A stretch of 64,000 bases of DNA from Henckelia pumila. Taxonomy: Eukaryota; Streptophyta; Magnoliopsida; Lamiales; Gesneriaceae. A program made the translations under genes and the position numbers. Below are positions 22,201 to 35,398 of the stretch, piece after piece; position 1 is the stretch's first letter; each line of letters begins with the position of its first letter. The notes beneath the pieces are model-generated. The model saw nothing but the letters and a program-made list of their open reading frames with translations. It was not told where the DNA came from and searched no databases. The stretch covers positions 82,250,151 through 82,314,150 of the forward strand of contig NC_133120.1 in assembly GCF_033568475.1 (NCBI RefSeq), read 5' to 3'.

Positions 22201-25200
22201 GTTGCTTAAAACTATACTGATATAAATGTAAGTTATATAATGGCAATGTCCAATGTGCATATGAATAGTAGCACGAGAAGTTCCACTGGAAAGGGGAGGG
22301 GAAATGCAGAGTCATACATCTGAATATAGTTATGAGAACACATAATACAAGAACTGGGAGACAGACAGGCGTAAGTAGAACCTCACCAATCCTTGTCTTG
22401 TAGTTTCAAAGTTTTGTTGAAAAATAAATTGCTCAAAGCATGACATACATTCCACTGAACCTGCAGGAGGTGTTCAATTCTAAGATAAATGATTCAATTA
22501 AGAATGTCTCCGCTCATCAGTATTGCAATATTAACTACGTTCCACTGAACCTTAACATTCCCAGTTGTCACACAAGAAAGAAATGCATGCACCATCTTTT
22601 CCAGCCATTCACAATTTTCGGAAGCTGCTGGATGGAATGAATCACACCTATCTTCCAAATAATCACCCGGAGGTTTTATTCCATTGGATGCTAGTTTGGA
22701 GCACAAAGAATCCATAGGCTCACAGTGCATGCAGTGCGGCCCTGTAAATTGGATAAATCTTGCAAGGTTCCCCAAAGCTCTGACTGCATTCGCTTTAACC
22801 TATGCATCATGTAAATCAAAGCATGATAAAAAGCAACAGAGAGAGATTTGCGATGAAAGTATCTGCAAGAAACATTATTTCTGAAAGCTATCCTCATAAA
22901 TACTTCATGCATATTTTAAAAATAGAGCACAATCTTATACTGACCATCATTAAGGCATAACAATCCAATTTCTAGACTCTTGAGCACTAGAAAAAGTTTC
23001 AAAAATCATACGGTAAGGTCTACAGTAATTTTATTGAATTAGACAGTATTTCACCATAGACGTATATATGTAACTTTAAATGTTTGAAAGCCTTTTTGCA
23101 CGTCCACATTCAAATATTTAGCGGTTTAGATTTTAAAGAGATGCACAAGCCTAAGCCCACTAACCTAGGTTTCAGGCAAACAATAAAAATTCGGGGTTTA
23201 AATAAGGGCAAAGTAGGAGACAAGGAGCATATAAACCACAAAAGAAATTTGGACAAATCACACATTCTATTTCTCAAGAAAGCAAAAGGATGCATGAGTG
23301 AAAAGAAGTGGGAGTCTTTGAGATACTGGTCTAGAACTAGATCTCAGTGACAGATCTGAAGCAAATTCAGTACAATTCATATATATTCGAGTTGAGTAGA
23401 AAGATCTCATGCTAAATAACATTGTTGACATGGACACATCGGTGCAGATACAATAAAAAACGATTATTTATGTCAAAGTTTTACAAGGATCGAAGCATAT
23501 GCTCCTACACGATATACAGTTGTGTGGCCAGTGCCCATTGTTTCTGGATTCAAAAGAAAGGTTTCCTCGAGAAAAAGGGGCATAGAAGAAAATCCTAGTA
23601 GCAAGTGTTTACCTTGTCGTTATCCATTGTCAGCCGTAAGGCACCATCAGCTAATTGACTTATAAATTGATAGTTTTTCCTAGCTTCTGGTTCAATATAA
23701 AACATAAGACTAAAGAAAAGAAACCAGCATTAACAAAGAAAGATGTAACGGCTGATAGAACCTCTCCCAGGGTTTTGTAGATCCATGCAATGACCAAGAG
23801 AATCACATATATTTGCTAATGCCCAAGACGCTGTAATACGGACCTGAAAGTTACCATTGAATGCATTTGTGAATTAATTATTTAAGACATGTTATTGATA
23901 AACACACTTGCCCAGATTGCTTTGTCTGCATCTTGTAACAAAAAGTTCTTACGTATTTTAATATAATATTGTTTCTTATATTTAAAAAAAAAAAGAAAAA
24001 AAAAGGAAAATATCCAAATTCAGGGCATATCTAAATGGTTAAGATGTCAGAGGTCTGATTTTGAAGTTAAAACATTTCATTCTATCTTTATCATGAGAGT
24101 TCTGAAGTTTAATAGCAAAGGCACAAGAACCAAGAGAGAACAGTCAAAAGCATTCTCTCGCTGAAATGTTAAAAAAGGGAAAATGCTTAATCCAAACACA
24201 TCAAATTTTGGGTTTCTCAGGCCAGAAATGTGGCTGCAATGCCAATCAGAAGCTCAAATAGTTTTAACATGTAGAAATCACAGAAACGTTAGATTATCGG
24301 AGTCACTAAGTTTAAAAAGACGAGATGCCTACACATTTTATGACATTATTAATTTTTTGTTTCAACTTTCCGAGGCTGCACTAAGATCGAAAAGAATTTA
24401 CAGGTGGTTGCATTAAAGCACACATTAAGTTCTAAATATTGTCCAGTTGTGCACGCGCAATACTAAAGAAGAGAGAAAAGAACTTACTGAAACTAGAGGA
24501 TCACAAGTATTATGCTCACAGGCATGGATAAACCTCCCCAGGATCTGTGTGTGGCTGAGAACAAATAATAATATGGATTTTTGCTTAATACTCAGCTTCC
24601 ATAAAATTCAAATATCAACAACATTTAATTACCTATGACATAATTGCGGAAAACAAGCAATAACGCCAATGGCACGACAAGCGGCTGATCTAACTGAAGG
24701 GACAACATCGCTCAGAGCAGCATCAATCTACCAAGGATCAAAGCAACAAAATGTAAATATAAAAAATAAAAAAACATATTTCCGATTAGCTAGAGCAAAA
24801 CACAGTTCTAAAGCTTTTGGAACTTACAGACGAACTAATAATAAATTCCTGGCTCTCCTCGCACAATGCAAAAAAGACGGAAGAAGTCAATCCGGCAAAG
24901 CAGGTAATTGATGCAGCCCTTACCTTTCAATGAAAAACAAAAGTGAATATTCTTGCTCAAAGCCCATTGGTAAACTGATATCACAGGTAGCTTAATATGA
25001 GACCAATAAATGACTTGAGAAACATAGCCAGATCAAATTTTAGGCAATCATGAATCAGCTCTAACAAGAAGTTACTAGCTCAGTGTTATTAATTCAGGTG
25101 GATGTATAATAAATGTGACCTGATAAAAGTGTGGAAAAGTAAAAGAATTGCAGCGGATAATAAATGGACCAAATTTTAACTCACATTGAAAGCGATGGAG

Positions 25201-28200
25201 TTAGAGCCCTTGCAGTAACCAACCAACTAGATTATGCATAGACTAAGAAAAGAGTGGACAGTAAGAAAAATAGATTTTCTCTCCATCTGCTAATGCTCAC
25301 TCGATTTTCATCCTTTCCCTCCCTTTAAATGAAAAAGAGTAACGATACAATACACAATGAGAACAGGGGTGATTACGTCTTCAATTACATGCCCGGTTAC
25401 CAAGGAAAACGTATCCATGAAATTGTGAATAGATATCGCCAGATGCACCCAATAAATCAAAATTGAACATAAGATAGTGTAATAAATGTAGGACTGATTT
25501 ATCTTCAAATTCCTAGAACAAATACAAATAAACATTCTTTGCCAAGTACCACAAAATGGTATCCCTACTCTGTAAAATCAAGCAGCTGCTATTATGGTAA
25601 AAAGAAAGAAAGTTCATCAAAAGGATTTCCCATTCATACTTGCTTATTGGAGAATCTATTCTACACTAATCCAAAAGATGAAGAATATTTCAAACCAGAA
25701 GAAAACAAAAATTTGTAAAGTTAGCAAATCATAGATGCACTAACATCAGTACAACAAAAATAACCTTTAATACCACACGTTGTAGCCACTGTAACCAAGA
25801 ACTAATTCCGTGAGAAAATAGTGCAACACAAGGGATTTAATCTGAACCAACCATAGGTGATGAATGTTTGATAATCAGAGGCATATGTTTGACTGTTACT
25901 TCAAGCCACCGCTCTCTTGCCAGCAAATATGTTTTAGGTTCATCTTTCATTGACGCAGGGCCCTCTAAGCCATACGATGGAGCCGATGAGATTGCCTTGG
26001 TTTTAATATAGTCAGATGTAAATGGGTTACCAAGAAATTTATCATCTGCAAGATCTTCAGTTCCTTTGAAGCCAGATACAGCACGAAGACATTCATCCAA
26101 AACCTGTAAAAACAGGCCATGCAAGATTAGAACTAGACAAAACTAAAGCATACTTGTTATACATCATTTTTACCAAATGCTGTGAAGGGAAAAATACAGG
26201 TACCACGCCACCATTGTACATAATTGATAATCTAATGCACAACAAGATCAAAATTCCAGATAAATGCAGATAAGATATTCTAAGATAAAATATATAGATT
26301 TACACATCAATCCATCAAGCACCCCAGGTGAGAACCATTTTATGTCAGGGCAATCTGATCACATCCTTACCAGATGTGAAACATAAGCCAAACTTCAAAA
26401 ACAATGCACCTTTATAGTCATTGTCTCATGGTCGTAATCATCTTTTGGGACTTACAGATAAAAGTGTTCTGTAAGTGTTTAATTTGAGAATGCTTCAGAT
26501 TTACTCATAGAAAATAAGTGTAAATTACGCGAGCAACACATATTCTGATATTTTGATACAAAGGCAACCAAAAATAAAATCATTCCTGTCAAGCAAAATT
26601 CATCTTGAAATAAAAAACAAACAACAAACAAAAACGTGGATAGTTCATAAATGAGCCAACGTTGATTCCAAGAGTGTATCATATGATGGAAACAATATTG
26701 CTGAAGCTATGTAGCACAAAAACACAATTATTTCCCTTCACTGTTTTAAACAGCTTAATAAAAGGAATTGCAGAGATGAAGGTCGAGGAGAATTGAAGTT
26801 TAGGAAGCATAAAGTATAGAGAATGAAGCTGACAATATGATATTGAAATTCATTTAGTAGAAGTTAATATAATGCTGAGCATGCAAAACTGTGACCATAG
26901 ATAATAGATTCCCTTCAACCTATAATCAGGTTACATAAATCTGATTAATGTTGCATTGCTTTGCCCCCTCTTTACTGCAGGCCCTTTTCACAATCTCGTC
27001 TCAGTGTCAATATATTTTCTCTAATTTTTTAAAATTGCAGGCGAATTGATCACAGCAGCTTCATAGAAGACAAAATAAACAAGAACGGCATGATTGATCA
27101 AGCTGATAGATATCAATACCTTGAGGGAGCGGTTTCAGGGAAAAAATTAATAGTTACATAGAAACGAATAAATAATGGCCACATCCACCTTGATTGATGC
27201 AGTCATGACTCTCTCCTTCATTGCTACAACAGTGGGCTCAGTATTACTCCTCCATGATCTTGTGGGAATTTCTGGAGTAAAGCTCAAAACTCTGTAAACA
27301 ATAGAGGATATTTTTTCCCAACATAAAGTCATCGCTTGCGGATAATTGTGTGTCAATGCTTTAAGAGCCTGCATTAGATAGATATGAATGAGAATACCTG
27401 AAGAACACTTGAGAAACATAATAAACGAAGACCTTGATTAAAACTTTAATGAATGATCACCAGGGAGGTATTTAGACCTTGGTGGAGGGTTAAATCTAGT
27501 AATGGCATTTGCAGTAGTTATATTTAAGCGTATCACATATAATATAATTTAAAAATGGAGAAATGGTGAAGAAAACAAGAAAAATCCTGAGGCATTTGCA
27601 AAAAAAAGATTGTGGATACATAGGAAAAACTATGATAATAGTAATCCATAGCCATATGCATCAGACTGACCTTAACATAATTAATGAGTGGTATTGGAAG
27701 AATTTGATATGGACAACAAAGTCATTCCAAGCAATAGCTAGGATTCAAATTATGTATGCAATTATATCGAGTATAACTATAAAACAAAATTTCAGATAGC
27801 TATTATCCCACAAACAACTAACCATTTGAGTTCACCTTTCCGCTGAAGTTCAACTCCAATTCAATGTTAACAGATTGAAAGGGGGTTGGGTACATATTCG
27901 CAAAAGTTGACTATACACAGAATCACCGACAGATGGATGATGAAGCACACAATGTTGAAACTTCAAAATATGACCTCAGAAGTTGTTTATTACCTGAAAT
28001 GCTTCTAAGCTTACTGATGGACTTGATGATTGATCAGAATATCGAAACAAGGTATACAAAAGACCAGAATTGTGTTGATCTTCGAGAAGTCCTGCAAATC
28101 ATGTTACAGTAAAAATGAATGTGCACATTCTGAAATTCTTATTGTAATTATCCATCAAATGAAATATAAAAACATATATATAATAGGATAAGTTATCCTT

Positions 28201-31200
28201 TGGTGAAACAGGTCATCCGCATATTTAAAAGGTATTGGAAAATAAAATGTACTAGTTTAAATAATATCTCTTTTTTATAGATTTGCCTCCAAAATCCTCT
28301 AACCCTAATATCCAGCCAAAGGAACAAGGCATTTGGAAACAACAAACCTGATGATACTTCCACCTGAAGCATATCACTCACATGCATTGATGAAGGAGAC
28401 ACAGAAAGAGCAATGCTCAAGCAACTAATTGAAGATTCCTGTAATGTAGCCAGAAGACTCAATAAATAGTATTATTTATTATTTCCAAAGGTAATGGTAC
28501 ATACAGCAGAATGAAATATGTATACAAAAACCAATACACATGTCATCCGTATCAGATGAACAAAAAATAAACAAAGTCCAAGAAGCAAACAGACTGAATG
28601 TCATGATCTTGCGACAACTTTGGTGCGCCATCAATCACAACACAATGACAAAACTTGCAAAATGAGATATAGGAATACTGACCAGCAAATTATTTTGATA
28701 ACTTTGAAAGGAAAAACTCTCATTGATTTTTGATTGAACTGAAGTGATAACCATTGACAGTAGCTCATCAGGCATTCTTGAATATCTGGAAAAGAGGTAA
28801 ATACATTTAAGCATTTATTATTATTATAGAAGTACTCAGAGTAAATGAGTTCACTGAAACATCTACAGCCAAAACTGGTGTTTATACATGTAGTCTCTGT
28901 TTTGAGTAATGGAACTTCGGCCAATATATTTAGACACAGATTTATGAGCCGCCAAGATTTAAGAATGATAAAAAGAGGCCACATCTTTGAATATTTGACA
29001 GTGGTGGTTAAAGTCTCAGACTCACAGCACCAGTGGGTCCCAAAGTGGCAAATTCTAGGGGTTCACCAGATTGCTAAACACCTGGTCAACTATTTAATTC
29101 CTAACTGCAGCTACCTGTCACAAATTACTCATGATTCATCTTGGACTAGCACATCAAAGCCATAAAGAGTCTACTCGAATGTGGAAAAACAAAATTCTCT
29201 CAGTAATTTTGAAGATTAGATGAGCACTTACGGTGTTGATGATACCAAAAGCATCAGGATTTTAAATGACAACTCCAACAATCTAGTCTGAGTTTCTTGT
29301 TTGATTAAGTACAAAGTACCTATTTATAGAAAATGAAATTTCATAACTTATAATTTTATTAAAAAGGAGAATTCAAGAACAAACAGCGAAAAAAGGCAGT
29401 GAAATTGTTCGAGGACAAGATAAAACAGAAACAGAAACAGAAACAGAAAAAAGCATGTATAAAAATGTACATATGCATTCCAATACCTGAATGTAACTGC
29501 ATTAATATTTGCCCAAGAGAACTAGAAAGTGATGTGAAAGATCCGCATTTGGAAGACAATTTATATTCTGCTACCTGAAGGGAAACTGATGCAGGGCCAT
29601 CCAACATTGCCATTATAGTAGAGCCAGCTGTGATCCGCACCTAGGCAACATAATACAAAATCTCAGTATGCCGCACACACGTAAAATTGATAGAAATTGA
29701 TAAATGTTATTCAAGCAAGCATGTGCAATGATTTATGGCCTGAATGACCAAAAAAACTACCATAGTTGCATTAAGTTCTCTAGAAAAATAGACAGACTAG
29801 AGAAAGAGTGGAAAGACGAATGCCAGAGTACAGTAATTTAAATGCCACCTTTGAATTAGGATCAAAAAGAAAGCAGCTCATCAGAGTGGTGTCGTATTTC
29901 CTGCAAATAAAATAAAGTAGCCTAAAGGATATGAAGAAACAGAAAAGACAAGTTTCCAACCACGTTTGTTTCTTACGGAACATTAACAACCACCCAGTGT
30001 TTTCATAACCGGACCGGTGATCGAACCGGTCTACCTTAAAAAAATGGTCTAATCGGTCGGACCGTTTTAACCAGACGGTCGAACCGAAAAATCGTTTATA
30101 TAATTTAATATAATAAATAATATATTTTGAATTTTAAAAACTCCAAAATTATATAAATAGACAAATAAAAATATATTTAACATAGTTTGAAAGCTAAATA
30201 AATATGTAAATATATTCAAAATATCAATTACAGTTATAAATTATTTAAATAATAAATTATTTAATTTTAAAAAACAATAATTATTAACATAATTTTTTAA
30301 ATGAAGTATAAATTCTAAGTAATAATGTATATATATATATATATAAATATTAAATTTAAAGTTTTAAAAATAAAAAATTTTAAATTTAAAAAAAAAATCG
30401 GAAAACCGGTTCAACCGGTTGAACCGGTTTTCTGGTTCTTGGCCGGTCCAACCGGTTCTTGACCGGTTCTGACCGATTGGACCGGTTTTCCGGTTCATGG
30501 AGTCGTTCCGGACCGGAGAACCGACCGGTTCCCGGTCAAACCGGCCGGTCTGGTCCGGTTCCAAAAACATTGCAACCACCACATCTCAAAAACATGAAAA
30601 AAGGAAGCAGAATGACTCACCTATGCTGTAGCACATCACTGGATGGCAAAAGCATTGGCCATTGAACAGTGAAGGATTTGGGATCGGCTCGACATAGATC
30701 CTGTATGCAAATATAAAAGAGGCAAGAAAATCGAATAGTAATTAATCAGTGAGTATTACTAAATATAAAAATGTGAAACATGACTTCATATCTAGTCTTA
30801 CTTACCAAGGCTAGATGCAATGAAGCAGTATTAATTACAAGAAGATATCTTTGCACTAAAAGCTTAAGATTCTGGTTTATTCTAAAAATTAACCTCTTAT
30901 TGTTGACCAGTGACACACGATTCCAAGCTTACTGGAGAAACAATTTTTTTTCAAAGTATGCAAAAAGGCACAAAACCAATTTTGGTATTATAAAACTTAA
31001 TGATACCAAGTTACAGCTATGGCAAAAAAACTGGTATAAAATGAATCAGGATGAAGAATATGAATAGAGCAAACCTGAATACAGACGAGTGCACCTAACC
31101 TAGCCTTAGCAAAAAGGACAATACAATTGTCTTTAACTGATGCATCACTATCACTGCAATCTGAATCTGATGATGTAAAATAAATTTTACTGAAACTATC

Positions 31201-34141
31201 TTCAGGTAAAATAGAAGAACCATCCTCCTGCTGCATATTTTTCACGGCCTTCTTTCGTAAATGTGGAGGTCTGTAAGCACCATTTCCTGATTTACTTGAT
31301 GCAGCAAAATGTGAATTTTTATTCATCGGAGTGTCCTTCTGACTGGTAGGGTGATTCGTTGCATATGAATTATTTACAAGACCGTATCTAAAAAACATCC
31401 TCAATGCTGCCACGAAGCCAGAAACCTTAAAATATAACAAACCCGGATTAGTGCATGAAAATATGGAAATGAAAATTAACCTTTCCGCATATTCACAAGT
31501 AGTTGCTTACATGGCCAGCCAAATATCCTCTAGGATCTGCTACAACCAAATGCAGACAGTGGAGAAGCTCAATATAGAATCTGCGCAACATGAGGTAACA
31601 CCATAAGAATTCAAGAAAACTAATCTATCAACACTCAAACAAAAGGAAAGAGACGCTTACTTGGCAACAATCTTATCTTCCACTAGAAAACTCTTAGATG
31701 CCAAGATGTCCATAACTTTACTCAGGACCTAAGACCAAAAACCTAAATTTAGTGATTTCTAGACTGCATCATTTACTACGCCACAAACAGTACATACCTC
31801 AATTATTGACTGCCAAATGTTAGCTGATAAAGAAGAACCAACACCAGAGTGTACTTTATCAACCATCATAAATGCAACTGTTAAGGTTTCCCACATAATG
31901 TTATATCCAGGTAATTTGTCACCATCAACAAAGTAAGAAGAATATAACCCTTGAAAACACTCAACCACTTGAAGAAGGAAATTTAAAAGCTTCTCGTTCT
32001 CAACAAGTGAAGCCGCTCTCTGACTTTGACCATAAAGGCATCTGAAAAATAGATCCATAACAAGAATATTATTGATAAAAAAATGCACAACCATCACCAC
32101 TAAAAAGTGAAACATTGACCTTAAAGACAAATATAGGAGCTTATCCCAACCTTAACACAAAGCAATATGTATACCTTGAATAAAATTAAGCCAGTGACGC
32201 TACCAATGGAATAAATGTGTATATCTTCATATCATATTAGCGTCAAACAAAGAAAAGAGTAACACACATAACAAAACAAAAACATTAAAAAAAAAAAAAA
32301 CAGCTACAGCCAATCCCGAGAATCGCTCTAACAAAATATCTTGATTTTTACAACAATCCTAAAAAATATAGGAGAGCTTATTTTCTATTTCAACACCCCC
32401 CCCCCCCCTCTCCCATCCCCCAACCCCTTCTTCAAATTGGCATACAAATATCTTTCATAACCAACTTCCATTTAAAATTCTCAAACAGTTTCTTCACCAA
32501 ACCTTTCATCAGAACATCAACAACCTGGTTGATGGTAGGAACATATGGCATAAAAATATCAACAATCCTTCCATCAATTCTTTCCATGATAAAATGCTAG
32601 TCAACTTCTACGTGCTAATTCATATCATAAGAAAATTGGGTGTTGAACAATAGCAACAGCAGATCAATTGACACCATAAAATTTGAATGGTGATTGACTG
32701 AAGGCGATTCTTCAAGAAATCCTTTTAACCATGAAACATAAAAAAATTCCAAGAGCAACTGTTTTTGCTACCACATTTTGTTTCTAACTCCTTATTACCA
32801 AATTTCCGCCTATGCAAATCCAGCATCCCCATGTTGATCTTCTATCCACAATACTGCCTTTGAAATTTTGCGATAGCAGATTACGGCCAATCCCTAAAAT
32901 CGATCCTAATTCACTGATCACAACAAATCCTAGAAAAAAAAAGAGACAATTTTTCTATTCAACAAAGTAGATCTTGTTTCAGAATCAAAGGTACAAAACC
33001 TTCATAATCTGTGCTACGAATATAATGTCTTGGCATGCAAGAAAATTAACAGAAAAATGGAAGGAACGAGAAGGGGGAGAGACTGGGAAGCAAAAAGAGT
33101 AGAAACCTTAGACTTTCAAAACACTGTTTTGTAGCTTTAAGTGCAGCACCATTTCCAATCAATATATTCCTCTCTCCTTTGCCCAGGAAAATTTCCACCA
33201 TCCTTCCGAAAGATTCGAGCACAAGTGCCCACGATGTTGAATTCATTTCCAACGAAGCACAATGGCAGACACCATGGAACTGCAAAAAAATGAGAATCGG
33301 TATTATTACTGAAATAAAGTTGCATTTCTTAGGGAAATTTAATTTTAAGATGCTGCTGGACGAGAAAAGAAACCATCACCACAGCAACAAAATTTTAAAC
33401 AACATACAATATTTTCAAGAGAACTATAAATCTATAATAAAAGTAAAATTTCTTCTATTGATTTCGATGTGTTATAAATAAGATTATATAATTCTACTGT
33501 GCATTTCCCCATCTAATAATGAATAGCACACTATGCATCAAAGCTGTTCAGAATTGTGAGTTTGCTTCCATTGAGAAATGAATTCAATTACACAGAATTG
33601 TGAGTTCTCGGATTGCCATTATTTCCCTAGTAATGGCTGCCATATCACACGCGAGATGCAGGTCATAAAGCAGTCGCTTGACTATCTAATCTAAGCAAAA
33701 AACTGAATCACCGATAGCGCTGTCCAAATACCAAAATGAATATTACCAAGTGAGATAATTTAGTAAAGGCCTTAGTGACGTCCTGAACCTCTTCAAAAAA
33801 GGATATTTGCCGAGCCAACTCCAATAAAAACATCAAGTCAGACGTGACCTACAAGAGAAATGTACAACGTCAGAAGGAAATGCACCCCATCATATCAGAT
33901 CACAGTGAAAAACAAAGAAAGATGGTACCTCGTGAGAAGGCAAGTCTGGAGCGGCGGCGAGGAGAGAATCATATTGAGAAAATACGAGTTGGTCGAGGAG
34001 GCGGAGGACGGTGGGGGTAGGCGGTGACGCCAAGGTTTCATCCCTCAGGGTCAGAAACGTCGTTCTCCACGACCTCGCCGCAGATGACATTTCTGAGAGT
34101 AGAGCAGATTTCTCTGTTACTCTGTTGGTGGCCATATTCAT
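19253..34141 (-). CDS. HEATR6: HEAT repeat-containing protein 6 homologue (27 exons, 1190 aa)
   Basis: Exons (5' to 3'): 34141-33929, 33848-33747, 33279-33107, 32041-31798, 31728-31661, 31580-31511, 31425-31075, 30700-30621, 29900-29849, 29640-29487, 29319-29232, 28785-28683, 28438-28348, 28091-27994, 27368-27189, 26103-25852, 24923-24828, 24727-24633, 24554-24488, 23843-23762, 23686-23613, 22799-22551, 22460-22387, 21333-21227, 20221-20103, 19675-19598, 19465-19253. All use GT..AG, and the sum is 3573 nt, in frame to TGA. The protein is mostly helical armadillo/HEAT-type repeats. It matches plant HEATR6 in the N-terminal RSWRTTFLTLRDETLASPPT, in YRPPHLRKK (residues ~341-349) followed by the acidic TSSDSDCSDSD, and in VRITASWALANICDSLGH. 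The in-frame Met two codons downstream (34135) is an alternative start. The molecular role is unknown in plants; a scaffold function is inferred from the fold only. Confidence 0.9.
20299..20564. repeat. tandem duplication (~133 bp x2) in HEATR6 intron 24
   Basis: Two adjacent copies of a ~133-bp block (starting near 20299 and 20434) share AAATTACTC..GTCCTGTATTG and ACCAAATTAAGC with only a few substitutions and a small indel. It is intronic and has no evident function; a recent local duplication is the simplest reading. Confidence 0.8.
29995..30572. mobile_element. hAT-type MITE in HEATR6 intron 8
   Basis: The 578-bp element begins CAGTGTTTTCATAACCGGAC and ends with the near inverse (TCCGGTTCCAAAAACATTG). 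It is bracketed by a perfect 8-bp duplication CAACCACC at 29987-29994 and 30573-30580. The ends are packed with many copies of the subterminal motif ACCGGTT in both orientations, while the middle is AT-rich. An 8-bp duplication with short terminal repeats and repeated subterminal motifs is the signature of non-autonomous hAT elements. Short open frames in it are chance. Confidence 0.88.
32390..32965 (-). mobile_element. truncated copia element remnant in HEATR6 intron 3
   Basis: On the minus strand a stretch around 32460-32590 translates to a decayed copia pol C-terminus with VVDVLMKGLVKKLFENF, comparable to the usual ADxLTKGL signature. It is followed by a purine tract with about twelve G (32393-32410) and an LTR start TGTTGAAATAG. 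A related LTR segment occurs at ~32870-32960 (TGTTGAATAG, TAGGATTTGTTGTGATC, GGGATTGGCCGTAATC), so both LTR remnants are present with most of the interior deleted. Confidence 0.65.
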
Positions 34142-35398
34142 TTTTCGTGTACCATTAATGCAAACTACTCACTATCCAAAAGCCTCTGCTTTTTGAAGGA
34201 TGAATCCGCCCTCAGATCCTTCCCGCTCCACCTGGCTGCAGGAACTTCCACCGCCGAGTTGCACGGCCGGAGCTCCTACTTTCACGAATTAAAATTAAAA
34301 TAGAGGGAACATAATTCAGGGTCCCAAGTTCTTCGGCTGCAGTTCCTTTTATCGCTTCGTCGTCGATTTGGTTAGTTTAAATATGCCTCCTCCACTGTGC
34401 TGGATTTGTTCCATGAGCCGGAATTGGGTTTTAGTATTTCCTTTTTTCCCTTTTTTTTTTTTTTTCTTGGAGATAAAAATTTCGATATGATTAGATGGTT
34501 TTCGTTTACCAGCCGAATTTCCACATTTAGATTAGATTAAATAATAATTTGTTTAGACTAAATAATAATTTGTTTACATATATTCTGGGGAAAATGATTT
34601 TAAAATTACTACCGAAAATGTTTTTAAAATTAAGAGAAAAATTCAGTTTTTGATTCTGTCAACGTGCTTAAAAAGCGGAACCAAAAATTAAAAAATCCGA
34701 GAAACCAAGATCAATTTTTGGTTTCGATTCAATATTTTTGGTTTCGATTCAATTCGAGCAGTTAACCGAACTAGTTAACCGAACAATAGACACGCCAGAC
34801 GCTCAGTTACAACATATCTGAGACACGGAGGGAGCGGTATCAACTGAACTTCAGGCAAGTTCAGAACCACATTATTTGCAGGATGCTTGCAGGGTTTGAA
34901 TATAAGATATGGGAATTGAGTGCGGCATGCACTAGGATCACCCATAGAGAACGAATTCTCATTCAATGTTGCTTTTGAACTTGTGGATTAGCGAATAGCG
35001 ATCCATTTATTTAAAATGTATATTCCAAATCATATATATATATGCTCCTCTGTTCAAAGATGACATAGTTATAGATCATTGTTAAGTTTGACAACCTACC
35101 AAAAGAAATTGCTGATCGGAGACTTGGAATGGTCAAATTCGTGAATGCCGCCAATGATATTAAAGGATATTAAAGTAGAAATCATGGGACATTTCAATAT
35201 TCTGATGGTTACAAGGGAGAGTGTGTGCGCTACTCCTTAACCATGATATTCACCACATGTAGCATTGATTGTTCCTAACGAGTGTAAACAGGGTTTAATT
35301 GAAGAAGACAGTGATCAGTTTTCAATAATGGAACGAGTACATGATCAGTGCCCAAGGAATACATATCCTCATAGTTATACATTATATTGTTAGTCTAA
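34142..35398. other. intergenic region, HEATR6 promoter side and cupin 3' flank
   Basis: No gene is supported. The first ~200 bases right of 34141 are GC-richer than the rest and should contain the HEATR6 5' UTR and promoter on the minus strand. Positions ~34630-34790 hold repeated TTTTTGGTTTCGATTCAAT and GTTAACCGAAC phrases that look like remnants of a small transposon, without clear ends. Confidence 0.5.

Noticed and set aside
30364-30665. Open frames on both strands with Arg/Gly/Pro-rich repeats
   Set aside because: They are translations of the ACCGGTT subterminal array of a hAT MITE.
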